Below are positions 1 to 5,597 of a DNA stretch of 8,674 bases, piece after piece (the first letter of the stretch is position 1; every line of letters begins with the position of its first letter). The notes beneath the pieces were generated by a model. That model had not been told where the DNA came from, did no database searches, and worked only from the letters and a program-made list of their open reading frames with translations. The stretch covers positions 1 through 8,674 of the forward strand of contig JASHXZ010000322.1 of NCBI GenBank assembly GCA_030043285.1. The letters run 5' to 3'. The position numbers and the translations under genes were made by a program. The DNA is from Xanthobacteraceae bacterium. Lineage in GTDB: Bacteria; Pseudomonadota; Alphaproteobacteria; Rhizobiales; Xanthobacteraceae.

Positions 1-237
1 CACCTCGATGTCTGGGGCGAAGAATGCGAGCGCGCGGGAAAGCGTCGCCATGCGCGGGCCGTCGCGGCAGATCACGCAAGCGCTGACGGCAGGCGCCTTC
101 GTGCTCGCTGCGACCGCGCGGGCGAGGTCGGCGATGACCAAGCCTTCGGCGCCGTCGGCGACGCCGGCGAGCAGCAGCGGCTTTCCGGGCGCGAGGCGCT
201 CGGCCGGCGAGCGGCTTTTGAGCGAAGCCGTGCTCAC
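1..237 (-). CDS. mfd: Mfd transcription-repair coupling factor, N-terminal fragment
   Basis: The reverse strand reads 79 codons from a GTG at 237-235 and runs off the left edge of the window. The peptide has LLLAGVADGAEGLV at about residues 20-33 and CRDGPRMATLSRALAFFAPD at about residues 57-76. This matches the start of alphaproteobacterial Mfd, an ATP-driven translocase of roughly 1150-1200 residues that removes stalled RNA polymerase and recruits UvrA for transcription-coupled repair. Only part of the UvrB-like N-terminal module is present; the RNA polymerase-binding and helicase domains lie outside. The GTG start overlaps the sdhE stop as GTGA. A GAGG Shine-Dalgarno (plus positions 245-248) lies 7 nt upstream inside sdhE, which supports this start and suggests translational coupling. 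The identification rests on recall of the family N-terminus; no helicase motif is visible here. Confidence 0.85.
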   Translation of the reverse strand, partial: MSTASLKSRSPAERLAPGKPLLLAGVADGAEGLVIADLARAVAASTKAPAVSACVICRDGPRMATLSRALAFFAPDIEV

Positions 238-521
238 CGCGTCGCCTCGGCGTGTTGATGGAATGCGATCAGCTGCCGCAGCACGGTCGAGTCATGGCTT
301 TGCGGCACCGCCTGCGCGCCGCTGACCCAGGCATACAGGTCGGCGTTCGGCACCTCGATGAGCCGTTCGAAATCGTCGAGGCTGCGGGCGTCGAGCGCCG
401 CGATATGCGCATCGGCAAAGCGGCCGACGATCAAATCCATCTCGCGGACGCCGCGGCGCCATGCGCGGAACAAGAGCTTGCGCCGCCGTTCGTCCAATCC
501 GTCGCTCGATCGTTCGGTCAT
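234..521 (-). CDS. sdhE: SdhE succinate dehydrogenase assembly factor (FAD insertion)
   Basis: This encodes a 95-residue cytoplasmic protein of the SdhE/YgfY (DUF339) family, which assists covalent attachment of FAD to the succinate dehydrogenase flavoprotein SdhA. The RGxxE signature is present as R23-G24-V25-R26-E27, preceded by basic RRRKLLFRAWR. Downstream come the conserved FERLIEVPNADLYAW stretch (51-65) and a G68. Length fits the family (about 85-100 residues). The frame stays open upstream to 722, but the ATG at 521 is chosen because the protein then begins just before the conserved core, and the upstream extension lies in the divergent spacer and has no family character. It is followed by mfd with a 4-nt overlap, so the two are likely co-transcribed. 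The Shine-Dalgarno is weak. Confidence 0.9.
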   Translation of the reverse strand: MTERSSDGLDERRRKLLFRAWRRGVREMDLIVGRFADAHIAALDARSLDDFERLIEVPNADLYAWVSGAQAVPQSHDSTVLRQLIAFHQHAEATR

Positions 522-553
522 TGCGCCAAAAATCTCATCGTAGCGAAAACGGC

Positions 554-575
554 AAAAGCCCGGACGCGGCCGGGC
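554..575 (-). other. GC-rich hairpin plus T-run in the sdhE leader
   Basis: Reading the minus strand, GCCCGG (575-570), a 6-nt loop and CCGGGC (563-558) form a perfect 6-bp stem. Four T residues follow at once (557-554). This looks like a short intrinsic terminator, but it sits between the predicted sdhE transcription start (near 575) and the sdhE ATG. It could be an attenuator or a stabilising 5' stem-loop. It does not terminate recG, which starts later on the other strand. Confidence 0.35.
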
Positions 576-581
576 CAGCGG

Positions 582-610
582 TATATAGAGGGCGACCTCC
601 CGATTGTCAT
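582..610 (-). promoter_or_regulatory. Candidate sigma70-type promoter for sdhE-mfd
   Basis: On the minus strand an ATGACA -35 (605-610) and a TATATA -10 (582-587) are separated by exactly 17 bp. The -35 matches TTGACA at 5 of 6 positions and the -10 matches TATAAT at 4 of 6. Transcription would begin near 575, about 54 nt before the sdhE ATG. It is the best promoter-like pair in the recG/sdhE divergent spacer. Found by eye only. Confidence 0.45.
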
Positions 611-664
611 GGCCGCGCATGCGGGCCATCCGGTAATCACCGCGTGAAGGCCACCGACTACTGG

Positions 665-706
665 ATCGTCCGCTTTCGCCTTTCGCGGATGATGACAGTG
701 TAGAAT
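665..706 (+). promoter_or_regulatory. Inverted repeat and -10-like box directly before recG
   Basis: A 9-bp inverted repeat (ATCGTCCGC at 665-673, GCGGATGAT at 685-693, one G-T pair, 11-nt spacer) precedes TAGAAT at 701-706, which matches TATAAT at 5 of 6 positions. No convincing -35 lies 16-18 bp upstream of the box. If TAGAAT is used, transcription would start at about 713, the A of the recG ATG. The inverted repeat may be an operator or a fortuitous hairpin. Confidence 0.3.
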
Positions 707-712
707 GCCGCG

Positions 713-2836
713 ATGCGCCCACCGGCTCTCAATCCGCTGTTTGCGCCGCTCTCGACGTTGCCCGGCATTGGGCCGCGACTGGAAAAGCTGTTCGGGCGCC
801 TGCTTGGCCGTGACGACGAGCGGTCGCGGCTGATTGATCTCCTGTTTCATCTGCCGAGCGGATTCGTCGATCGGCGCAATCGGCCGAAGCTGAGCGAGGT
901 TAAGCCCGACACGGTGGTTACGGTCGCGGTTCGGGTCGATGGCCATCGTCCGCCGCCGCCGCATCGGCCGCGCGCGCCCTACAACGTCGACACCAGCGAC
1001 GCTGCCGGCAGCATGCAAACGCTGACCGTCACCTATTTCAACGCGCGCCGCGACTATATGGAGAAGCTCTTTCCCGAAGGTGAAGTGCGTTACGTGTCGG
1101 GCTCGACGACGCTCTACGATGGCCATCTGCAGATGGTGCATCCCGACCGCGTCGTCGACGAAGCCGGTTTGGCGGCGCTGCCGCTGATCGATCCGGTCTA
1201 TCCGCTCACCGAAGGCTTGCATCCCAACCAGCTGCGCAAGGCGATTGCGGTCGCGCTCGAGCGCGTGCCGAAGAATTTGCCGGAATGGCAGGACGCGGCT
1301 TGGCTCAAGCGCAACGGCTTTGGCGGCTTTGCCGAGGCGCTGGAGCGGATCCATCGGCCGCAAGACCCGGCCGACATCAAGCCGGACAGTGCGCCGTGGT
1401 CGCGGCTCGCCTATGACGAATTGCTCGCCGGGCAGCTCGCGCTGGCGCTGTTGCGCGCGCATCAGCGCGGCCGCGGCGGACGCTCCGGCCGGGGGACCAA
1501 TGCGGCGGGGCGCTTGCGCGAGCGCATCATCGCCGCCCTACCCTACGCGTTGACGGCCTCGCAGCAGCAAGCCGTCGCCGACATCGTCGCCGACCTTGCC
1601 CAGCCGCAACGCATGCTCCGCCTCCTGCAGGGCGACGTTGGCTCCGGCAAGACGGTGGTGGCGCTGCTCGCCGCCGCCCACGTCATCGAGGCCGGCCGGC
1701 AGGCCGCCTTGATGGCGCCGACCGAAATTTTAGCGCGCCAGCATTTTGCCACCATCGCGCCGCTCGCTGTGGCGGCGGGTATGCGCGTGGCCATCCTGAC
1801 CGGGCGCGAGCGCGGCCGCGAGCGCGCCGACATTCTGGCGGCGCTCGCCGCGGGTGAGATCGATCTCTTGGCCGGCACCCATGCGCTGTTCCAGGAGGAC
1901 GTTGCGTTCCACGATCTCGCCCTCGCCGTCGTCGACGAGCAGCACCGCTTCGGCGTGCACCAGCGGCTCGCGCTCGCCCGCAAAGGCGAGGCGGTCGATC
2001 TTCTGGTGCTGACCGCAACGCCGATCCCGCGCACGCTCGTCCTCACCTATTTCGGCGACATGGATGTTTCGGCGTTGCGCGAAAAGCCAGCCGGCCGGCA
2101 AAAGGTCGACACCCGCACCATTCCGCTTGAGCGCCTTGCCGAGGTGATCGAGGCGGTGGCGCGCGCACTCAAGGAAGGCCGCCGCGTCTATTGGGTCTGC
2201 CCGCTGGTCGAAGAATCCGAAAGCGTCGATCTCGCCGCCGCCGAAGAGCGCTATGCCGAGCTCAAGCACCGCTTCGGTGCCACCGTCGATCTCGTGCACG
2301 GCCGCATGCGCGGGCCCGACAAGGACCGCGCCATGGCGCGATTTGCCGCCGGCGAGACGCGGCTCCTGGTGGCGACGACGGTGATCGAAGTCGGTGTCGA
2401 CGTGTCGGAGGCGAGCGTCATGGTGATCGAGCACGCCGAGCGCTTCGGCCTTGCGCAGCTGCATCAGCTGCGCGGCCGCATCGGTCGCGGCGCGGAGCGC
2501 TCGATCTGTCTGTTGCTGTATAAAGGGCCGCTTGGCGATACGGCTAAGGCGCGTCTCGCCATCATGCGCGAGACCGACGATGGCTTCCGCATCGCCGAGG
2601 AGGATCTAAAACTGCGCGGCGAAGGCGACCTGCTCGGCACCCGGCAAAGCGGCGAGCCCGGCTTCCGCGTCGCCCGTCTCGCGTTGCACGGCAACTTGCT
2701 CACGGCCGCGCGCGACGACGCCGCGTTGGTGCTCTCCCGCGACCCGAAGCTCACTTCACCGCGCGGCGAGGCGCTGCGCCATCTCCTGTACCTGTTTGCC
2801 CGCGACGAGGCGATACGGCTGTTGGCGGCGGGGTAG
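713..2836 (+). CDS. recG: RecG ATP-dependent DNA helicase
   Basis: This encodes a complete 707-residue RecG, a cytoplasmic superfamily 2 helicase that remodels stalled replication forks and branch-migrates Holliday junctions. The N-terminal part (1-270) holds the LPGIGPRLEKLF start and the OB-fold wedge domain. Helicase motifs follow in order: Walker A GDVGSGKT (307-314), MAPTEILARQH (334-344), DEQHRFG (408-414), TATPIPRTL (434-442), VATTVIEVGVDV (553-564) and QLRGRIGRG (585-593). The C-terminal EEDLKLRGEGDLLGTRQSG element (629-647) is the typical RecG tail. All key residues are present and length is normal. The ATG at 713 gives the family N-terminus, though no Shine-Dalgarno is visible before it. 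The gene is divergent from sdhE and convergent with the toxin gene, whose stop lies 15 bp beyond the recG stop. Confidence 0.97.
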   Translation: MRPPALNPLFAPLSTLPGIGPRLEKLFGRLLGRDDERSRLIDLLFHLPSGFVDRRNRPKLSEVKPDTVVTVAVRVDGHRPPPPHRPRAPYNVDTSDAAGSMQTLTVTYFNARRDYMEKLFPEGEVRYVSGSTTLYDGHLQMVHPDRVVDEAGLAALPLIDPVYPLTEGLHPNQLRKAIAVALERVPKNLPEWQDAAWLKRNGFGGFAEALERIHRPQDPADIKPDSAPWSRLAYDELLAGQLALALLRAHQRGRGGRSGRGTNAAGRLRERIIAALPYALTASQQQAVADIVADLAQPQRMLRLLQGDVGSGKTVVALLAAAHVIEAGRQAALMAPTEILARQHFATIAPLAVAAGMRVAILTGRERGRERADILAALAAGEIDLLAGTHALFQEDVAFHDLALAVVDEQHRFGVHQRLALARKGEAVDLLVLTATPIPRTLVLTYFGDMDVSALREKPAGRQKVDTRTIPLERLAEVIEAVARALKEGRRVYWVCPLVEESESVDLAAAEERYAELKHRFGATVDLVHGRMRGPDKDRAMARFAAGETRLLVATTVIEVGVDVSEASVMVIEHAERFGLAQLHQLRGRIGRGAERSICLLLYKGPLGDTAKARLAIMRETDDGFRIAEEDLKLRGEGDLLGTRQSGEPGFRVARLALHGNLLTAARDDAALVLSRDPKLTSPRGEALRHLLYLFARDEAIRLLAAG

Positions 2837-2851
2837 CGGCGCATGCCTGTT

Positions 2852-3166
2852 TTACTCAGAAAAAATCTCCTCGATGTCCCTGCGGCTGTCCAAAATGCGG
2901 ATGATCTCAGGAATGTCATTGGCAACCCGGTAGAAGACAACATGCGGCGCGGCCGCAAGCGATCGAATGCCGATCCCCAACTCATTGCGTGCTCGGCCGG
3001 CAAAGGGATGATCTTCGATGGTCGCAATAACGTTGCCGATCTGACGTACGATTTTGCGTGCGGTATTCCTTCCGGCAACGTGCTCGTAATAACTCCAGAT
3101 TTCATCCAGATCGGAGAGCGCTTCGGGTGACCAGTTGGCTTTGGCTTTACCCGTGCTCTCCGCCAC
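2852..3166 (-). CDS. ParE/RelE-superfamily toxin of a type II TA module
   Basis: This encodes a 104-residue basic protein of the ParE/RelE toxin fold. Visible hallmarks are an N-terminal WSPEALSDLDEIWSYY helix (12-27), an internal HPFAGRARNELGIGIRSL (53-70), and the C-terminal strands HVVFYRV followed by IIRILDSRRDIEEIF (about 76-102). Family members either poison DNA gyrase (ParE) or cleave mRNA on the ribosome (RelE). The ILDSRRD ending looks more like ParE, but the target cannot be decided from sequence. The start is a GTG two bases after the antitoxin TAG; AAGAG about 9 nt upstream inside the antitoxin end can serve as Shine-Dalgarno, so translation is probably coupled. It is intact, with no frameshift or missing core. 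No terminator is visible between it and convergent recG. Confidence 0.9.
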   Translation of the reverse strand: MAESTGKAKANWSPEALSDLDEIWSYYEHVAGRNTARKIVRQIGNVIATIEDHPFAGRARNELGIGIRSLAAAPHVVFYRVANDIPEIIRILDSRRDIEEIFSE

Positions 3167-3168
3167 GG

Positions 3169-3372
3169 CTATTTGCTCTTATTGCGGATAAATTCGTCAA
3201 TATCGACAGCGCTGCCTTTGCCGGCGTCGAGCGAGCTAATGCCTTTGTCAAGCTCCTCACGTAGACCGCGGAGCTTCTCTACGTGCGACAATAATTGCCG
3301 GCCGATCTGCTCTTGATCGGCATCGGGCAGGGCGGCTACTTCGGCGATTGCCTGTTCGAGAGTCTTGATCAT
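3169..3372 (-). CDS. Antitoxin partner of the ParE-like toxin
   Basis: This encodes a 67-residue acidic protein starting MIKTLEQAIAEVAALPDAD. It has a predicted helical hairpin (3-45) and a flexible charged tail containing SLDAGKGSAVDIDEFI, which resembles the toxin-binding tails of ParD-like antitoxins. I recognise it as the small alphaproteobacterial antitoxin that commonly precedes ParE toxins. It lacks an obvious ribbon-helix-helix DNA-binding N-terminus, so autoregulation is uncertain. The ATG at 3372 is preferred: the longer open frame to 3435 would begin inside the promoter-like AT-rich stretch. It is read first, and the toxin follows after 2 nt, the usual antitoxin-toxin order. The Shine-Dalgarno (AGG about 7 nt upstream) is weak. 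Function rests mainly on context. Confidence 0.8.
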   Translation of the reverse strand: MIKTLEQAIAEVAALPDADQEQIGRQLLSHVEKLRGLREELDKGISSLDAGKGSAVDIDEFIRNKSK

Positions 3373-3409
3373 TGAAAGCCTGTACACATTTGAAGGTGGA
3401 CCTGCGTCA

Positions 3410-4756
3410 CTATAAATTAAGGCGACTTGCCGCATCGCTCAATGGGTATTGCAGGCGCACGATCGCTACAGCCCCAGCGCTCGCGGCAGCCAGAGCGAGA
3501 TCGCCGGCAGATAGGTCACCAGCATCAGCACCGCGAACATCACGGCGTAAAAACGGCCAGATGCGGCGCAGCACCTGTTCGATCGTGACCTCGCCGACCG
3601 CGCAGCCGACGAACAGGATGGCGCCGACCGGCGGGTGGCACAGTCCGATGCCGAGATTGAGCAGCATGATCATGCCGAAATGCACCGGGTCGACGCCGAG
3701 CTTGAGCATGACCGGAAGCAGGATGGGCGTTGCGATCAGGATCGACGGCGCCATGTCGACCAGGCAGCCGAGCAGCAACAGCATCGCGTTGATCAGGAGC
3801 AGGATGACGTATTTGTCGGTCGAGATCGAAAGGAAGAACGCGGTGATCTTGGCCGGCATCTGGGTCAGCGCCATGATGTAGCCGACGCTCGAGGCACAGG
3901 CGATCAGGGTGAGCACCATCGCGACCGTGCGCATGGTGCGGTGGATGAGCGCCGGCAGGTCGCGCCAGCGGTAATCGCGATAGACGAACATGGTGACGCA
4001 GAACGCCCAGACGCAGGCCACCGCGCCGGCCTCGATCGCGGTGAATACGCCGGCCAGGATGCCGCCCAAGATGATGACGAGCGTCACCAGGCCCCATAGC
4101 GCATTGATGCTGATCTTGACCGCGTCGGCGAGCGGCACCGTCTTGCCGCGCGGATGGCCGTCGCGATAGGCGATGACCAGGCAGAGCACGATAATGGCAA
4201 AGCCGAGCAACAACCCTGGCACCACGCCAGCCATGAACAGGCTGATGATCGAGATCGTGCCGCCGGTGGCGAGCGAGTAGATCACCGCATTGTGGCTCGG
4301 CGGCACCAGCAGTGCCTGCACCGAAGCCGAGATCGTCACGTTGGTGGCGAAGACGCGGGGAAAGCCGCTTTGCTCCATCTGCGGGATCATGACCGAGCCG
4401 ATCGCGGAGGTGTCGGCGACCGCCGAGCCGGAAATGCCGGAGAGAAACGTGGTGGCGACCACGTTGACGACCGACAGGCCGCCGCGCACGCGGGTAAATC
4501 CGACCAGCACGTCGGCAAAGGCGACCAGGCGGCGGGCCATGCCGCCCTCGGCCATGATGGCGCCGGCGAGCACGAAGAACGGAATGGTCAGCATCGCCAC
4601 TTTGCTCACCCCGTTGGAGATCTGCAGCATCACCGCTTCGAGCGGAATGCCGATCCACAGCGCACCCGCAATGGCTGCGAGCGCCAGCGCGTAGGCGATC
4701 GGCATGCCGATGACGAAGCAGCCGAACATGGTGGCGAGCAGGACGAAGATATCCAT
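3410..4756 (-). CDS. dctM: TRAP transporter large permease DctM, C-terminus frameshifted
   Basis: DctM is the 12-helix-type inner-membrane subunit of TRAP transporters, which import organic acids and similar solutes using a sodium or proton gradient. As read, the open frame gives 448 residues. Family blocks are FFVLAGAIMAEGGMARRLV (60-78), SGISGSAVADTSAIG (106-120), LGCLVDMAPSILIATPILLP (329-348) and LGIGLCHPPVGAILFVG (368-384). After W400-P401-F402 the frame goes wrong: it reads 46 hydrophilic residues (LRRDVRGADA...) instead of a membrane helix. In the next frame the expected end, YAVMFAVLMLVTYLPAISLW plus a short tail, runs to a TAG at 3466, giving 429 residues. A fifth base in the A-run 3549-3553 explains this. 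The gene follows dctQ by 18 bp with a weak Shine-Dalgarno, so it is probably translationally coupled. It may be a pseudogene, a tail variant or a sequencing error. Confidence 0.9.
   Translation of the reverse strand: MDIFVLLATMFGCFVIGMPIAYALALAAIAGALWIGIPLEAVMLQISNGVSKVAMLTIPFFVLAGAIMAEGGMARRLVAFADVLVGFTRVRGGLSVVNVVATTFLSGISGSAVADTSAIGSVMIPQMEQSGFPRVFATNVTISASVQALLVPPSHNAVIYSLATGGTISIISLFMAGVVPGLLLGFAIIVLCLVIAYRDGHPRGKTVPLADAVKISINALWGLVTLVIILGGILAGVFTAIEAGAVACVWAFCVTMFVYRDYRWRDLPALIHRTMRTVAMVLTLIACASSVGYIMALTQMPAKITAFFLSISTDKYVILLLINAMLLLLGCLVDMAPSILIATPILLPVMLKLGVDPVHFGMIMLLNLGIGLCHPPVGAILFVGCAVGEVTIEQVLRRIWPFLRRDVRGADAGDLSAGDLALAAASAGAVAIVRLQYPLSDAASRLNL
3414..3442 (-). promoter_or_regulatory. 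Candidate promoter of the toxin-antitoxin operon
   Basis: On the minus strand TTGAGC (3437-3442) and TAATTT (3414-3419) are spaced by 17 bp. An overlapping TATAGT (3409-3414) is a better -10 match but lacks a spaced -35. The stretch is AT-rich compared with its surroundings and ends about 40 nt before the antitoxin ATG. The TGTACA palindrome at 3380-3385, between promoter and gene, is a possible operator core. It overlaps the frameshifted tail of dctM. Confidence 0.4.
3549..3553 (-). other. Single-base frameshift site in dctM
   Basis: The plus strand has five A residues (TTTTT in the coding sense), where four would keep the DctM frame. With four, CCG TTT is followed by TAC GCC GTG ATG and the conserved last transmembrane helix, ending at 3466. 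With five, translation enters a frame that ends at 3410. A five-base homopolymer is a common site for both slippage mutations and read errors. Confidence 0.8.
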
Positions 4757-4774
4757 GCGGCGTAGCTTTCGCTG

Positions 4775-5293
4775 TCACCCGGAGGTCGATATCGCTTCGG
4801 CTATGGCAGACAGCGGCGGCGCGGGCGCGCCGATCGCCAACCGTTCGGCGACGAACAGCAAAAGGATGGCGCCGCCGACCGGAATCGGCAGGTAAGTCAG
4901 GCCGACCGACAGCGCCGGGAAATCAGCAACCGAATTCTGCCACGTCGTTGCGACCAGACTGGCGCCCCAGACAGCCATGAACAGTGCGACCAGGGCCATC
5001 AGCAATTCGACGACCAGCGCGCATAGGCGTTGCAGATGCGCCGGCAACAGCGACACGAAGAACGACATGCGCATGTGCATGCCGACACGATAGCAGGCGG
5101 CCGCGCCAAAGAATGTCAGCACGATCATCAATAGAACTGCGGTCGGCTCGGGCCACGATGCGGCGCGGTTGAGCACATAACGCGTATAGACGGCCCACGG
5201 AATGACCGCGGAGATCAGCACCAACGCCGTACCGGCCACGACGACGCAGAACAGATAAAGCGCGTCCATCATTGCGCGGATGGTCGGTGCCAT
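4775..5293 (-). CDS. dctQ: TRAP transporter small permease DctQ
   Basis: This encodes a 172-residue protein with four predicted transmembrane helices (about 11-33, 51-69, 86-112 and 131-154), the normal DctQ topology and length. Conserved features are RYVLNRAASWPEP after helix 1 (38-50) and the GLTYLPIPVGGAILL segment (131-145). DctQ pairs with DctM in the inner membrane and is needed for docking of the periplasmic substrate-binding DctP. The ATG at 5293 is chosen because a strong GGAGGT Shine-Dalgarno lies 7 nt upstream; a longer frame from TTG at 5308 would include that site. dctM follows on the same strand. No dctP gene is found in the window: upstream lies repeat-rich spacer and a divergent gene, downstream a toxin-antitoxin pair. 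The substrate cannot be named. Confidence 0.92.
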   Translation of the reverse strand: MAPTIRAMMDALYLFCVVVAGTALVLISAVIPWAVYTRYVLNRAASWPEPTAVLLMIVLTFFGAAACYRVGMHMRMSFFVSLLPAHLQRLCALVVELLMALVALFMAVWGASLVATTWQNSVADFPALSVGLTYLPIPVGGAILLLFVAERLAIGAPAPPLSAIAEAISTSG

Positions 5294-5300
5294 GATTGCT

Positions 5301-5306
5301 ACCTCC
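5301..5306 (-). promoter_or_regulatory. Strong ribosome binding site of dctQ
   Basis: Minus-strand GGAGGT is 7 nt before the ATG at 5293 and fixes the dctQ start. It lies inside a 12-bp sequence that recurs at 5497-5508. Confidence 0.8.
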
Positions 5307-5308
5307 AA

Positions 5309-5351
5309 GCGCCATTACGAGGAGCGACGAAGCAACGCCATTCCTTGAACC
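5309..5351 (+). repeat. Degenerate copy of a dispersed intergenic repeat
   Basis: The segment reads GCGCCATTACGAGGAGCGAC, then GAAGCAACGCCATTCC. It resembles the dispersed intergenic repeat of Bradyrhizobium and relatives whose core I recall as ATTGCGAGGAGCG followed by GACGAAGCAATCC. This copy is shortened by a few bases in the middle and lacks a full inverted partner. The match is from memory and would need a genome-wide count. Confidence 0.4.
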
Positions 5352-5360
5352 ACAAGAGAG

Positions 5361-5401
5361 AGTCCAAATGCCACCAAACGTTTTGCGAAACGGTGTGGAC
5401 T
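5361..5401. repeat. 41-nt imperfect palindrome / stem-loop
   Basis: AGTCCA at 5361-5366 pairs with TGGACT at 5396-5401. Inside, CCACC can pair with GGTGTGG (two-base bulge), and CGTTT-TGCG-AAACG forms a perfect terminal 5-bp stem with a 4-nt loop. It lacks a T-run, so it does not look like an intrinsic terminator. It may be the core of a small repeated element or a structured RNA. Confidence 0.4.
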
Positions 5402-5404
5402 GAC

Positions 5405-5583
5405 GCCTCCCATTGATGATCCACATGAGCCGAACTCTGCCGGCAGTCGCGGACGCTCTCTCCGAATGGCACGATATCTTGCTCCAACCCCTCTGGTTGC
5501 TACCTCCACTGGAACGATACGGCAAGGTCCGCTCGGGGTATTCCAATAGTTGTGGCATGCTATTATTGCCTCCAATTGATGAT
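5405..5583 (+). repeat. 16-nt direct repeat pair, second copy in the STAND leader
   Basis: GCCTCCCATTGATGAT (5405-5420) and GCCTCCAATTGATGAT (5568-5583) differ at one base. The second copy ends 4 nt before the Shine-Dalgarno of the STAND gene and just after the TATTAT box, where a repressor or activator site could act. It may also be a trace of a local duplication. Confidence 0.4.
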
Positions 5584-5587
5584 GCGT

Positions 5588-5594
5588 GAGGTGG
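5588..5594 (+). promoter_or_regulatory. Ribosome binding site of the STAND gene
   Basis: GAGGTGG lies 3-6 nt before the ATG at 5598 (the GAGG core ends 6 nt before it). This favours the ATG over the in-frame GTG at 5586, which is upstream of the site. Confidence 0.65.
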
Positions 5595-5597
5595 GCA

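Larger units (their letters stand above)
5296..5508. repeat. 12-bp direct repeat pair bracketing a 189-bp segment
   Basis: TTGCTACCTCCA occurs at 5296-5307 and again, perfectly, at 5497-5508, 201 bp apart. The first copy carries the dctQ ribosome binding site. The 189 bp between the copies contain the palindrome and the degenerate dispersed-repeat sequence. This arrangement could result from insertion of a small element with duplication of its target, or from a local duplication. Confidence 0.5.
5294..5597. other. Repeat-rich spacer between divergent dctQ and the STAND gene
   Basis: This 304-bp stretch holds no coding region I can support; open frames across it (for example minus 5315-5698) match no protein I recognise and lack a convincing start. 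It contains the dctQ ribosome binding site, two pairs of short direct repeats, a palindrome and an imperfect inverted repeat (GCCATT... at 5311-5326 against ...AATGGC at 5454-5470). TATTAT at 5561-5566 is a possible -10 for the plus-strand STAND gene, without a clear -35. I found no dctP remnant. Confidence 0.6.

Noticed and set aside
518..1462. 314-codon open frame on the minus strand across the recG start
   Set aside because: Antisense shadow of recG in high-GC DNA; Arg/Gln-rich low-complexity product with no recognisable motif, overlapping clearly genuine recG and sdhE.
1730..2464. 244-codon open frame antisense to the recG helicase domain
   Set aside because: Lies wholly opposite conserved RecG motifs and has no family character.
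2843..3130. 95-codon plus-strand frame after recG
   Set aside because: Exactly opposite the ParE-like toxin, which shows real family motifs; no supporting ribosome binding site or homology.
3546..3560. Programmed ribosomal frameshift to produce the normal DctM end
   Set aside because: A +1 shift would be needed, but the local CCG TTT TTA context is not a recognised +1 slippery site and no stimulatory structure or internal Shine-Dalgarno is evident; an indel or read error is simpler.
3635..4765. Two long plus-strand frames (3635-4099 and 4154-4765) rich in His, Asp, Glu and Gln
   Set aside because: This composition is typical of the complement of hydrophobic membrane-protein codons; they are shadows of dctM.
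3540..4778. 412-codon minus-strand frame parallel to dctM
   Set aside because: Arg/His-rich shadow frame of dctM. Only its end region coincides with the frame that carries the true DctM C-terminus.
5294..5597. tRNA or tmRNA attachment site at the edge of the accessory DNA
   Set aside because: No cloverleaf or tRNA 3' end is visible and there is no integrase gene in the window.
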